DNA from: Epichloe hybrida
Taxonomy: Eukaryota; Ascomycota; Sordariomycetes; Hypocreales; Clavicipitaceae
Assembly: GCA_019022495.1 (NCBI GenBank)
Contig: JAFEKR010000016.1
Location: 930,001 to 994,000 of the forward strand
Direction: 5' to 3'
DNA: 64,000 bases
Shown: one piece after another, positions 33,503-44,669 of the stretch
Layout: each line of letters begins with the position of its first letter
Position numbering within the stretch: position 1 is the first letter of the stretch
The notes under the pieces: model-generated
The model's database searches: none
Seen by the model: the letters and a program-made list of their open reading frames with translations, nothing else
Told to the model about the DNA's origin: nothing
Position numbers and translations under genes: made by a program

Positions 33503-35263
33503 ATGACCCCGGAAATCATGACTTCTGATACCCCGAGTTCAAACCGTCGTCTCCGCGTCCTCAGCACCTGGAACCAGGTAGCGATGCGGGCATACGTGCG
33601 GCAGGTATTCTGCTTCCCGTTGGACCGCAAAGCTGGTCACGAAGTCCCTGCCCATGTCCATGCCGATGCCGATGCCGATGCCCTGGCCCTGGCCCTGCGC
33701 AGTCGCATTGCCCGCGGCTTGGCTCTTGCGGTAAAACAATTCCCACATTTCGCTGGCAGGGTTTGTCTAGGCCCCGATGGACGAGGCAAGGCCTTTGTTT
33801 GCATGGCACCGCGCGATGTCGTTTCGTTGAAGTTGTTCGATCACCGTCAGGACGCCGCCGACAACGACCAAGCCTCGTTTGCGTGGAGCTATTCCGAGCT
33901 CCAGGCGCAGGGATTCCCATGCAAAGCATTCGTTGGGCCGCTTTTCGACCTGCCATACCGGCTGGAGGAAGGCGGCGGCAGTGAGACGGGCGTGCCGGCT
34001 GCAGAGGTTCACGCGCGCATCATCCGCGGCGGACTCCTGCTGTGCTTCTACGTCCACCATTCCTTATCGGATGGCATCGGCATATGTAATTTCATCTCTA
34101 CGTTTGCAACCTGCACGTTTCAGAACAAGGAAGCTTTCCTCGGCGGCCGAGGGCACGGCCACAGTGTCGCTGGCCAAGGTCGCGCGGGCAGCGGGTATCC
34201 CACCGACATAGATGTTGACGTCCCCGACGATAAGACGGAAAGCCTGGTTAGGAACTTCTCATTCGAGCAGCTCATGAGGAAATGTCCCGAATACACCATT
34301 CTCCCTGTGCCGACTGGCCCGACTGCGCCGCCGCCGCCGCCGCCATGCGTCCGCCACGAAGACGAAGACGAAGACGGCAGCGTTCCCATTCCCAAAACAG
34401 GTCGCATCTTCCGCTTCAGCCTCGAAAAAATCGCCGCGATGAAGTCCATGGCGCGGGACTGGGCAAAAGGCAGTGTCGACTTTTCGGCTGGCGAATATCC
34501 ATCGTCGTTTGCATGCTTAGCAGCCGTGACTTGGTCATTCTGCACCGTGGCCCGACTGGCTGCTCAACAACCACTGAAGACAAGCACTGCCGACGACGGC
34601 GCCACCTCGGCAAGAGGAAGGTTCGTTTGTTCGATGGGCGATATCGCTGACAAGAGCCATCTGCTTATCCCCGTATCGTGGAGGAGGCGGGCCTTTCACG
34701 ACAGCCTGGACGGGTACGCAAGCAATGCCGTGGGCATGGCGCGGGCCAACACCGATGTCCATGCCCACTTATCGGTAGCCACGCAGTCGTCCTCGTCATC
34801 GACGGCGACGGATGCTCTCGGCAGAATGATATGCCTCGTCGACACATCGATCACGGCCGTCGACGAGAGATTCGTCGTCACCCGCACCGCCATGTTCCGA
34901 GCAGCACCGGACCCGCGGTTCGTGGGCATCAACTGGATCCCGGAAGACCCTTTGCATTTCGTCGTCAACTCCTGGCGTCACCTGGGCGCCGACATCAAGT
35001 TCGACCTGCCCGGGTTCGGCGGGTCCGAGGACCTCGACCTCGACCTCGACCTCGACATCGACCACGAACTCGGTGCTGGGGGCCGGAGGGCGGATGCGGT
35101 GCGTCGTGCCCAGCCGACGTGGAACATGGGCGCGGGGCTCGTGCTGCCTGGCAAGAAGGACGACGAGCATTACGAAATCCTCGTCACGTTGGAAGAGGCA
35201 TCGATGAGTCGGCTGCTGTCGAATCCCGAGTGGATGAGATGGGTGAGCGACGTGGTAGAGTGA
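33503..35263 (+). CDS. HXXXD-type (BAHD-like) acyltransferase
   Basis: Single frame of 586 aa from ATG 33503, no intron. Belongs to the fungal transferase family (PF02458-like) that includes plant BAHD and fungal O-acetyltransferases. The catalytic HXXXD is H186-S-L-S-D190 in FYVHHSLSDG. The DFGWG-equivalent region is DIKFDLPGFGG near residue 497. Such enzymes move an acyl group from acyl-CoA to an alcohol or amine of a small molecule, usually in the cytosol. No PKS, NRPS, terpene synthase or P450 gene lies within the window, so no pathway is suggested and the substrate is unknown. Two hexanucleotide-coded repeats, Ala-Asp (33659-33685) and Asp-Leu (35032-35060), lie inside the gene. Confidence 0.88.
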   Translation: MTPEIMTSDTPSSNRRLRVLSTWNQVAMRAYVRQVFCFPLDRKAGHEVPAHVHADADADALALALRSRIARGLALAVKQFPHFAGRVCLGPDGRGKAFVCMAPRDVVSLKLFDHRQDAADNDQASFAWSYSELQAQGFPCKAFVGPLFDLPYRLEEGGGSETGVPAAEVHARIIRGGLLLCFYVHHSLSDGIGICNFISTFATCTFQNKEAFLGGRGHGHSVAGQGRAGSGYPTDIDVDVPDDKTESLVRNFSFEQLMRKCPEYTILPVPTGPTAPPPPPPCVRHEDEDEDGSVPIPKTGRIFRFSLEKIAAMKSMARDWAKGSVDFSAGEYPSSFACLAAVTWSFCTVARLAAQQPLKTSTADDGATSARGRFVCSMGDIADKSHLLIPVSWRRRAFHDSLDGYASNAVGMARANTDVHAHLSVATQSSSSSTATDALGRMICLVDTSITAVDERFVVTRTAMFRAAPDPRFVGINWIPEDPLHFVVNSWRHLGADIKFDLPGFGGSEDLDLDLDLDIDHELGAGGRRADAVRRAQPTWNMGAGLVLPGKKDDEHYEILVTLEEASMSRLLSNPEWMRWVSDVVE

Positions 35264-35746
35264 TGGATGTGGCGAGCACGCTGGTTCTTGCCATTTGCAT
35301 TTGCAGTTGCATGTATATTGTATATGAACACAATAACGGAGTACATATTAGTCCGTAGCCAACTCATCAGATGAACTAGATCCACAACGCACCACATGCG
35401 GGCACCGACATGCACCTACGCACCTCTGACATGACCGAAAAACATCGTCGACCCTGAATTCCTACTTTTGCTTATTCCTCCTCAGAAACCCTCTCTACTT
35501 CTTCCCTTGCACCCCATCCACCCCGTCTTTTTGAATGGCCGCCTCCCAACGTCAAGTCAATCAATCCCCCAACAGAACAACAAGTCCTCGCCAAATCTCA
35601 ATCGCCACGTCTTGGCGGGAACCACTTCCTCCTCCATCCCATCTCATCGGGCGTCCTCAATCGCAAACGACAACAAATCCCGACCTGCAGCTCGCGACCT
35701 GCCGCGCAGACAAGGTCCAACCCGACAATTCAAGCAAGGAAAAAAA
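35264..35746. other. Spacer upstream of the K+/H+ exchange-related gene
   Basis: Contains an AACGGAGTAC motif (35335-35344). The frame of the next gene is open upstream to 35468 but has no ATG there, so this is probably 5' UTR and promoter. Confidence 0.4.
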
Positions 35747-36700
35747 ATGCGTCTGTATCTCCTGCCCCTGTCCACGCGGCGGACGTTCCTCTACGCACAG
35801 CGCCTGCACATGACGACGACGACGCCGGCCGACGCCTCGTACATTGACCGCGCCGCCGCCTGGGCAGCGCGCAAGTGGTCGGACTGGGAGAAGAAGGAGT
35901 CCGGGTGGCAGAAGAAGGTCGTAGAGAAAGGGAACCACGCGTTTCGGCGCATCCCCTACGAGGAATGGGGCCTGAAGTCTGTGCCTCCGCTGTCGAGCAG
36001 GCGGCGCAAGGGGGAGATGCTGCAGGGCCAGGGCCAAGAGCACGTCGAGCTGGTGTTCCCCCGGGCCCTCATGTCCGAGGCCGAGGCCGAGCATGTGGTG
36101 AGGAAGATGGGCAGCGAGCGAGACGCGCTGCACAGGAAGAAACTGATATGGTGTGTCGTGGGGATGCCCGTCACGATACCTTTTGCGCTGGTGCCCGTGT
36201 AATACGTTTCCCCCCCCTTCCCACTTACTCGCACTCACTCCAAGAATGGAGATGCTGATTGGTACGGATTACACAGGATCCCCAACCTCCCCTTCTTCTA
36301 CCTCGTCTACCGCGCCTGGTCGCACTGGCGCGCCATCGCCGGCGGCAAACACATCCAGTGGCTCGTGGACAAGAAGCTCCTCAGACCTACCGCATCCACG
36401 GCGCTCGACACCCTGTACAGCCAAGCGAGCACCCCCCTGCCTCAGACGCAAGCTCACAAGAACCCCGGCTCCGGCTCCGGCTCCGGCTCCGAACCGAAAG
36501 AGCTGCTCCTCTTGACACAGGCCCAGGTGCGGACCTGCTCGGAGAAACTAGACCTGCCAGCTCTGGAAATCGAGTTGGAGCGGGCAATCTGGCAAGTCGA
36601 GCAGGCGATTGAAAGGGATGACAAGAACGCAGCAGCGATGGAGAGCAAGTCCAAAATAGAGGACAAGGATGGCAAAGATGGCAAAGAGAAATATTCATAA
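35747..36700 (+). CDS. Mitochondrial K+/H+ exchange-related protein (Mit_KHE1 family)
   Basis: Two exons: 35747-36198 and 36277-36700; 291 aa. The GTAATA donor is chosen because it restores VPV-IPNLPFFYLVYRAWSHWRA across the junction; a GTGTAA two bases earlier would break the frame. The N-terminus MRLYLLPLSTRRTFLYAQRL is basic and amphipathic, fitting a mitochondrial targeting sequence. Family marks (PF10173, yeast YDL183C type) are HAFRRIPYEEWGLKSVP, the hydrophobic stretch around the splice junction (LIWCVVGMPVTIPFALVPV and following) and GGKHIQWLVDKKLL. Members affect K+/H+ exchange of the inner mitochondrial membrane. Convergent with Svf1. Confidence 0.82.
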
Positions 36701-37482
36701 GGAATATACTAATAGGCATTGTATCATGACGCATGTACGTTGGCAACGAGGCTGATTATAAGAATTCTAGCGCATTGTGGGCTTTTTTTTTTTTTTTCTC
36801 TTTTCAATCAAGGTGTTGCAAAAGGCGACAATTGTCATTCGAATAGAGGGAGGGACCGACCGGCCCGAACAATAGAATTACAACTTTGCATCAACCCCGC
36901 CATCAACCCGCATCATGACATTATACATCACTGTGACCTTTCATGTACTGTCCGGTTTGTCATGTCCACCTTCAATTCTGCGGCAATAACGAATTCACAT
37001 TATCCCCATAGCCTCAGCACAGGTAATCAAGAACCTCTTCATCAGCCCCAGCGCGAGCGTCACCTTTCTTGGCGTAAGGAAGCTCAAGTCTGGTAACTGA
37101 AAGTGCCGCTTTTTCTACACAGTGATGTCGACTTATTTTCGTTGTCGATCCGTCACTGACATGACAGTATAAGTGGCGTTCGAAACTGAACCTTGTGTGT
37201 GTGGGGGGGGGGGAGGGAAAAGAGTATTCAATCTTCATAGTACTCGTATTATGCTCGGCTAATCCTACCAAGAGCGTCGATATGCTTAGGAGAAAGAAGA
37301 GGATATATCGAAGCGAGTGACCAAAGCCGTCTCCAACGCCCCCGTCTTTGTGTATTAATGTTTGTTTACCCAACAGTGATGCAAAGGATCATTCTTCATT
37401 CTGCACGCCCAGGGTCAGAAACTCCCAGACCAAGCGGCAATCCCCACAAAGCCGATACATTTATGCTAGCCTTGGCTTATGC
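36701..37482. other. Convergent intergenic region
   Basis: 3' regions of the Mit_KHE1 and Svf1 genes. T-run near 36783 and G-run near 37203. No gene seen. Confidence 0.4.
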
Positions 37483-38959
37483 TCATTCCGTGATGAAAGT
37501 AGCTTCCATGAATAGCTTGCCTTCTTCGGTGATCTCCTCGTCTCCGACTTTAAGCTTTAGTGTCATCTTTGGTGTGTACTACGAGCCAGAGGAGTTGTAT
37601 GTCAGCACCCAGTTAAGTCACGGCCGCTCCAGCTGGCGGTTGCTGTCGCATGCACACGGTTCATGTTGCAAAACAGAAGAGAAAAAAAGGGAGGCATCTG
37701 GCGTACCTGATAGATATAAGGCTTCGTACCTGCCGCAGCAGCCACAATGGTCTTGACAAAGGCCGGTACTTCGGCCATGACATCGACGCGGTCAGTTCTC
37801 ACGCCCAGGGTGCCTTCGATAATGGCGCTGACTGGTTTGGCATCCTTCTCTGTGCCTTTCCATTCGAATTTGACCGAACTGGGTTCTGGCCACTCGTTCT
37901 CGGCATCGTTCTTGACCTCGGTATGAATGACCTCGTGGCCAGGGCCAGCAATGAGAATCTCGCCATCCTTGACAATGCCACCCACATTGACCAAGGTGGT
38001 GCCGTATGAGGGGGGAGTGGTGAACTCCATCATAATGGCAGAGTAGTTTGGGCCCTGGAAGTTGGCGAAATTCCACTTGGCGGCGGCGTGGTGAGGCTTC
38101 ATGCCCTGCAACGCAAACGAGTACATGGCGCGACCCTTGAAGTCAACGGGGCCATCGGGAGTTGTGATGGTACCTTCGGCCGCGCATCGGGGCCAAAAGG
38201 CATGTCGAATGGTGCCCCAAGGATTCTCGAGGTCGGTGCCGTACTTGGTGCTGCCAGTCTTACCGACGACGAAGCCGGGGGCAGTTCGGGTAATTTTGAG
38301 GTTGACGATCGATCTCTTATCGTTCATGCTCTTGATGGTGTACTCGTTTCCGTCTTCGGAGAGCTCAAGCGCGCAATCATCGGCATAACAGGCTGTCTTG
38401 TCCTCGTTGAATTCGAAGTTGTTCAGAGGGGTCGAGCACCACAGATGGGGCTTGGAGGACTCTTTGGAGAAGATCTTGGAGTTGAACTGACATGTGGTTC
38501 GCATACCACTGTTAATCCAGGAAAGTGGGAGAATGAGTTAGCCCGAGGTACGATTGGAATTTCCAGAACATGCACAGGGGATATAGACGCTTGACGTACG
38601 CAACATTGCTATAGATGACCTGCGCAAGACCGATGACACCATTGTCTGAAGTCAGATAGAAGCTCTGGGTCTCGACACAAGTCGAATCCATGGCCTTCCA
38701 TTTCAGGTCATTGCGAGTGAGCTCCGTGTAGGGCACTTCCTTTGCCTCCTCGGCGACTGATTTGATAGCAGAAGGACCATAGATGGGCTCTTGGGTGCCG
38801 GCAACGTTGGCCAGCCTGTTGACAGAGGGAAAAGAGTTGATGTATTAGCTGAGGTGCCAAGTCATGGGGCGGAGGAACCGGGGCACAGAGCTATGCGGCA
38901 GAGGGCGGATGGATAGGGTAGGTTCTCCCGACTTACTGTTGCTTTGCCCAATTGAACAT
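37483..38959 (-). CDS. SVF1: Svf1-family survival factor / ceramide-binding protein
   Basis: Four exons on the minus strand: 38959-38937 (only 23 nt), 38815-38600, 38508-37707, 37578-37483; 378 aa. The tiny first exon codes MFNWAKQQ and joins [13 protein letters not shown], the conserved amphipathic N-terminus of Svf1. The rest shows family features ([52 protein letters not shown]). The last exon gives [20 protein letters not shown] at the C-terminus. Yeast Svf1 supports survival under oxidative stress and was later shown to bind ceramides and act in ER-Golgi sphingolipid transport, using its N-terminal amphipathic helix for membrane contact. Donors are GTAAGT, GTACGT and GTACGC. Confidence 0.92.
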
Positions 38960-40148
38960 GATGTGAGAAAAAGCCCCTTTGGCGTTGATATAAAGGGCAG
39001 GGGAACAGAACGGGACAAGGAGGTAGGCTGTGGGACAATCAATGAAGAGGGGACCGGATGAGTGTGGGTGAGGGAAGGTGAGATTTGATATGACAGATGG
39101 TTTACCTCAGCTTGATGTGATGAGCCTTGTCGGCCCTTGTGACGCTCGCTGCGCTGCCAGCTGGCCAGCACCTGCCCCGCCTGCCCGGGTGGGTAAAAAG
39201 TACAACGGCACGCCGTCAATCAACCAACGCACGGCACCTTGCCGACCCATTGGCTGCTGGCTAATCCGTACAAGTTCTGGTGCTGCCCCTGAGATGCTCA
39301 AGTTGTGCATGCATTACGACCAAATGACCAGTCGATGATGTTAGCAACAGCCAGAATTCAAGTAATCCATCTACGGAGTCCGTCAGCAGTGCAAATGAGA
39401 GCCTGGCGGCAAGCGGCAATGGGCCTATCGTCGACGGTATGGATCCAAGTACGCAATAAATCCTCGAGAGTGCATAATACATATGTATGTCTACATATGT
39501 ATACATATGTAATGGCAACTTCGAGGAACGACGTGCCTGATTGGACAGGTACTTGCACACGCGTGGGATGCCCCGCACTTCCCGCGTACCGTCGCCCTTT
39601 TCGAAAGCTACGGAGTACTTTGCTGAATATTTTGTCCCGTACGACCATGCAGGAGCTCAACTTGCCAAGACGACTGACTTCACGCGCTCACGTTTCCTAT
39701 CACATTCTGTTGGCAATCTATTCTGCACAACATACCTGTCGCCTTCCCTCTTCTCTACTCAAACGTGTGAATTGAGTCACCATCCCCTCAGCTTGAAATT
39801 CCGTGCATAGTAGAAAGGGTTAGGCACGCGCGCTCCAAAACCACTCCTCGCGGTTAAGATATCGCCTTCTGCCACTGTCATCTCGCCCCGGCCAGGTCTC
39901 GTCACTCTTCGTCTTCTTGGCGCCTCAGAACTGTTTCCTTGCATCCTCGGAAACTTCGACGCCCGTGTCATCGCCTTCTACAGGGTCGCGTGGTCCGATT
40001 TAGGTCGAGTCGAAAACGTGACGAGTTTTGCAACTAGACGCGCAATAAGAGCCGCAGCGACCGAACAGAAAGGGAGAAGTTCGACGGAACAAGTATTCTG
40101 CATGAGACCGGAACATACGGAAAAGCATTGAAATTCTCGAATTACACG
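38960..40148. other. Divergent promoter region of Svf1 and the GATA factor gene
   Basis: 1.2 kb between two divergently transcribed genes. Contains alternating ACATATGTATACATATGT-type palindromes at 39479-39511 and a TACGGAGTAC motif at 39609-39618. No gene recognised. Confidence 0.5.
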
Positions 40149-42162
40149 ATGGAGGAACCGCAGGCGCTCTCTACACAATTGACGGACCCAATCTCGCGAC
40201 CGAGTTCGACGTCAACATCAGCGTCTGTAAATTTACAGCAGTTGCCCGGAATCTCGGCGCTCGCTGCAAGCAATATCGCCCAAAGCTCGCCGCAGTTAAG
40301 GTAGGCTCTTTGGCAATCAGTTCTGAGGACAAGTTGGCATGTTCAGATGCGACACGGTGCCCAAATATCCAGGCCGCTCGAAGATGGCTATTCCCAATGT
40401 TTGCATGATGACCCAAATTGAATCTAGCCACACGATCGATCAGCTGCACTCACCAGAGCACTGTCACGACATTCCCTAGACATTTCAGCTAACGACAAAC
40501 GCAGGGCGACCGCTGCGCCGCAGAATCCTACATATACGGGGGCAACGCCTGCCACTACCAACGGCAATGGCAACTTGGTAAGTTTGATCTCGATGTTCAT
40601 GTCAACTACCACACCGGCATCACCTCTCATCATGCTCATCGCTTTGATCTGTACGTATTACACACGGTCGAGGGAAGGCAGCGATGTCTGGCTTGTACAT
40701 GCATGACGTCCTATGTATTTAGTACCTCTAATGAGCCCACTTGCGCCTAGCCAGGAGACACGATTTGTTGTTGGCGATCGTTATCTTTATCATGGGCCGG
40801 AGATAATAGTGGGTCACGTGCCTTTTTCGTTGGACACTCCCGGAACCACTCCACACTGTGCGCTGGCGCTAGGAAGAGATAAGAAAAAGCTTGCTTATCT
40901 TGTCTTATCAGCCAGGCGCGTGCGGAAGGCCAGGGATTTTTTTTTTTCCCCCTCCATCGTCATCCTTATCGATCACGATAGTGTGGCTGTTCATCGCCCT
41001 GGCGTCCCCTCCCAAACCGCATTCGCATCCGTCGCGCAATACCGACACGATGATGGCTACTAATACTTCTGCAACGCAGCCAACGTGTCAAAACTGCACA
41101 ACTTCGACAACCCCGTTGTGGCGCCGCGATGAGTTTGGCTCTGTGCTTTGCAATGCCTGCGGTCTGTTTCTTAAACTACACGGCCGACCACGGCCCATCT
41201 CCCTGAAGACCGACGTGATCAAGAGCCGCAATCGCCACAAAGCCATTCGGCCAGACCTTGCTGCCAAGAAGAAGGTATCCTTTCAGTCTCGCACTCTCCC
41301 TCATCCTTACAACCTACAAGCTCGACCTGTCAAGCTGACACACCTGCGCGCAACGCAGCAACAGCAGCAACAGCAACAGGCTCAAAACTTTGGCCTAACA
41401 GACGTGCACGGTGCCGACCTCGTCCAAAATGCTGCCGCCCAGGCGATCCGAAGAACGTCGCAAAAGTCGGTCAACGGCAACGGAGGGTCCGATTCTCCCA
41501 TTTCGCGCACCGACACACCATCCATGTACAACCAAGGGTTGCCTTCGTTTATGGTCGACGACCCTTATCAGAACGGCGCATTTAGTGGTGCCTCTGACCA
41601 CGGAGATCGCGACACGCCCCAGACACATGAGCAGCTTATTGCGCACAACTCGAGTCTAAAGACCCGGGTCAGTGAACTCGAGGTGATTAATGAATTGTTT
41701 CGTGGACGGTTGAGTCAACTCGAGCAACAAGAAGCTGCCGCTCGTAGGGGTCAAGAGGTTGCTGGCGTTGAGCAGACCCAGCTCCGCGAACAATTGGAGG
41801 CTACGCAAGAAAGCGAAGCACAATTGCGCGCTCAACTGGAGGATAGCCATCGCCGGGAGAACAACCTGAAGCGTCGACTGGACGAGCTTGAGCTCGAGTT
41901 TCAGATTGCAAGTGGCACACCTGAAGCCGGATTGAATCGACCGAACAAGCGGCCTCGAGTTGACGAAGATGGTTCGCCGGCTGTTGCTGCTGTGCCTGAG
42001 CTCAAACTTGGGCAAGAGGAATTTCATGACCCTCTACTTCAGGCAGCTGAGCCCGAGGAGCTGAACTCGATTGAAGACACAAAAATGCACGAGATGATTG
42101 CGGAAGAGCCAATCGCAGCGGACATGGAACCAGCTAAGGCCGAGGAACTTGCTGATTGCTAA
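40149..42162 (+). CDS. areB: AreB/Gzf3/ASD-4-type GATA transcription factor
   Basis: Long form: exons 40149-40300, 40505-40577, 41080-42162; 435 aa. The second exon ends NGNGNL and joins PTCQNC in phase, with branch CTAAT at 41059 and acceptor GCAG. One GATA zinc finger C78-x2-C81-x17-C99-x2-C102 ([20 protein letters not shown]...CNAC) is followed by the basic tail [20 protein letters not shown] long coiled coil follows (about residues 257-354, [19 protein letters not shown] onward). A single finger plus C-terminal coiled coil is the hallmark of AreB/ASD-4/NreB proteins, which counteract or modulate AreA in nitrogen regulation and development. An alternative 370-aa form could start at ATG 41050 inside intron 2. 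Confidence 0.9.
40781..40981. promoter_or_regulatory. Cluster of eight GATA-factor sites in intron 2
   Basis: HGATAR sequences on either strand at 40781 (TTATCT), 40788 (TTATCA), 40801 (AGATAA), 40877 (AGATAAG), 40894 (CTTATCT), 40904 (CTTATCA), 40965 (CTTATCG) and 40976 (CGATAG). A CACGTG lies at about 40814. The cluster is 70-270 bases upstream of the internal ATG 41050, so it could be an internal promoter controlled by AreA/AreB. Confidence 0.6.
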
Positions 42163-43302
42163 AGCGACAGAGTCCTGAAACGGATGATTTTCCCTCATAT
42201 CACTTTTACGAGCATCTTGACGACGCCGACACTCTGCGGCCGCCTTCAACACTCCACTTTCTTTCTTTCTTCCTGGGTCTGCGACACCAACTGATCTTTA
42301 TGACTTATAACTACATAATATTTTTACAAACAACGTGCAGCTTTTGTGCGGCGGCGATTGAAGCAGCCTTGTGAGAGCGGTCGAGCAACCTTTGGGTTCA
42401 AAATTGTTTTTCTGTACTTTTACTTGATGCATTCGACGGACTGTTTATTTTTTTACGAGAAGAAAAACGAACGGCGAACAGGGAGGGAACCAGGGCAATG
42501 AATATGGAAAAAAGAAGAAAAAAAAAAGGCAAAGTAACGAACCGATACCAACTTAGATATCTCTGAATGATGTCCTACAACTATATACCTTGCACACCTG
42601 GACACATCAGTACCTGGGTAGGCAGGTACAGGGCGTTGCTCGAGGCAAATCAATGCACCAGGGTTAAGGAGTCTGGGCAAGACTGGAGTTGTTGGCGTTT
42701 TGGTTCTTGCGGTATCAAAATTAGAGCACGAATCACCCGCACAGGTGTCTAGCTATTGAGAACCCACAACACATGGATGTTTCTCACATTTTTTTCTCGT
42801 CAGACTCGTCCTATAACGTGATGCGGCCGATGCATGTCAAGGTTGTGCCTTGCTGCGTCTTTGCTGGCAGCTGGCAGCTGGCAGCTGGCAGTCCAGCGGG
42901 ACATTTACAGTGGGTACAGGTGTAGTTTGGGCGGGCCCCACACTAATCCGGATGCGCACGAGTAGTAACTAAAGTTGCCCGAGGTCCCACCGAACCAGCT
43001 GAACAACAACAACTTTCGCATCGTATGACTGTCTTGTCGCCTCACCACCCGTTCACTTTATTCAGCGCTGCAAATATAAACCGGACATCTCACATTTCAA
43101 ATTTCACATTCCCCCTCTTTATTATACACATACCACCAAGGCATTGTTAACCGCGACATTTTTGCACTTTTACTTGCCTACGGTCCACCCTACTATACCG
43201 TGCACTCGCTTTGAAGTACCTCTCGTCTCTGTTCCCAACCAACCACGCGATTACTATCAGGAATCACCGATTACTCCTAAAAAAAACGACTAGAAAAACG
43301 GC
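42163..43302. other. Spacer between GATA factor and histone variant genes
   Basis: 3' UTR of the GATA gene and promoter of the H4 variant. Carries four CTGGCAG units at 42864-42891 and A/T runs. No gene seen. Confidence 0.45.
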
Positions 43303-44172
43303 ATGGCCCCTTCCCACGCCGCAAGAGGTGGCCCACGGCCACGTTGGCCGGTTAACACGCAGCATTCTCAAACACGCAGTCAAGATCCTCCTCTGTCATC
43401 ATCCGGACGAGGAAAAGCTGGCGTGGCGGGCAAAACGGTCCTCGGCAACACGAAACGGCAGTGCGTAGATTCCTGATGGAATCAAACTACATTACGTACA
43501 GGGACTATGCTAACGTTCTTTCGCCAACCGCAGCCGCAAGATCATACGAGACACTATACAAGGAATCAGTACGTGTTTTCGATGGCCCCCATCCCCGTAC
43601 CTACTTGTGTTCCTGATGGCTAACTTGCGTGTAGCGAAACCCGCGATCCGGTATGTAAGCAATGTTCGTTCCAACGAAGCCATGTTAACGCGTTCAGACG
43701 GCTCGCTCGCAGGGGCGGCGTGAAGCGCATCAGCGCGAACATCTATGAGGAGACGCGTACGGCGCTGAAAGAGCGCCTGGAGGCGGTGAGTTTTTGAGAA
43801 GACCCTGCTCTGTCCGTACTTATCCGTCGAGCGCTCGAGACTGATGATGTAGATTCTTCGCCTTTGCGTTATGTATACGGAACACCGAGGCGCAAAAACC
43901 GTCACAGTCGATGATGTATGTTCATAGCCCAGGTGCAGGTTTTTTTTTTTAAACCTCTGCTCCATTTCCTTCCCTTTTTCCATTCACTAGTTTGTTCCCT
44001 TCGCCCCTCCTTGATTCCAAGTTTCTTGTTCCTGTGTTTTAGTCAAACCCGTCTTTGCACCATGAGACCTAAAAAAAAAAAAACCTAACACGAATAGGTT
44101 GTGTACGCGTTACGAAGATTTGGCAAGCCGATCTATGGGTTCGAGTACATTAACACTGTAATCCGGAAATAA
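43303..44172 (+). CDS. Divergent histone H4 variant with N- and C-terminal extensions
   Basis: Six exons: 43303-43460, 43534-43568, 43635-43650 (16 nt), 43698-43785, 43853-43915, 44098-44172; 144 aa. All introns are GT-AG with CTAAC, TTAAC or CTGAT branch sites, and all junctions keep frame. The core keeps canonical H4 stretches: [58 protein letters not shown] and YGF. Differences: a 33-residue Pro/Arg/Ser-rich extension before SGRGK, a tail with fewer acetylatable lysines ([17 protein letters not shown]), a changed alpha-2/alpha-3 region ([23 protein letters not shown]), and EYINTVIRK after YGF instead of GG. Neurospora has a diverged H4 (hH4v); this may be its equivalent, by inference. Nucleosome incorporation is not shown. 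Confidence 0.87.
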
Positions 44173-44669
44173 ATCTGCGAGAGAATCTTGTTCGCGCCGG
44201 ATGGCCAAAGTGCCATCATGTACTATGTGGCTGGCTATGCATAGCTATTTGGCTTTATTCTTCTTGTTCTATGATTAAGAAAATGGGTATGAGATGTTGC
44301 AATTGTCTTGAAAAAATGTTGCTAGAGGGATGGGATACCACGTTGAACCAAGGTGCTTGGATGGCATACTATGATACGAACGTACTCGTACAATATTGCT
44401 TGTAAATTAGCAGATGGACACATTGGGCATGCAGGTACACAGATAGCCATCTGCAACTACACGCACATGAATAAAACGAAAGGAAGATTCCAATCACAGC
44501 AAACGTTTTTTTAGCAATCAACGAAGGTGTATGTTGTGTGGCTCTAGAAGCCGGGTATCTTGAATGAAAGAAATTGAAAGAAATAAAGGTCTCATGCAGC
44601 CTTGGATCCAACATGGGGGAAGAAAAAAAAACTCTTACTACTATTCCATTACCTTTTGTAGGGCATACA
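44173..44669. other. Convergent 3' region of H4 variant and GNAT genes
   Basis: No gene or repeat recognised. Confidence 0.4.

Noticed and set aside
33503..35263. Acyltransferase as part of a secondary-metabolite cluster
   Set aside because: No backbone synthase, P450, transporter or dedicated regulator is adjacent; neighbours are housekeeping genes. A lone HXXXD transferase does not make a cluster.
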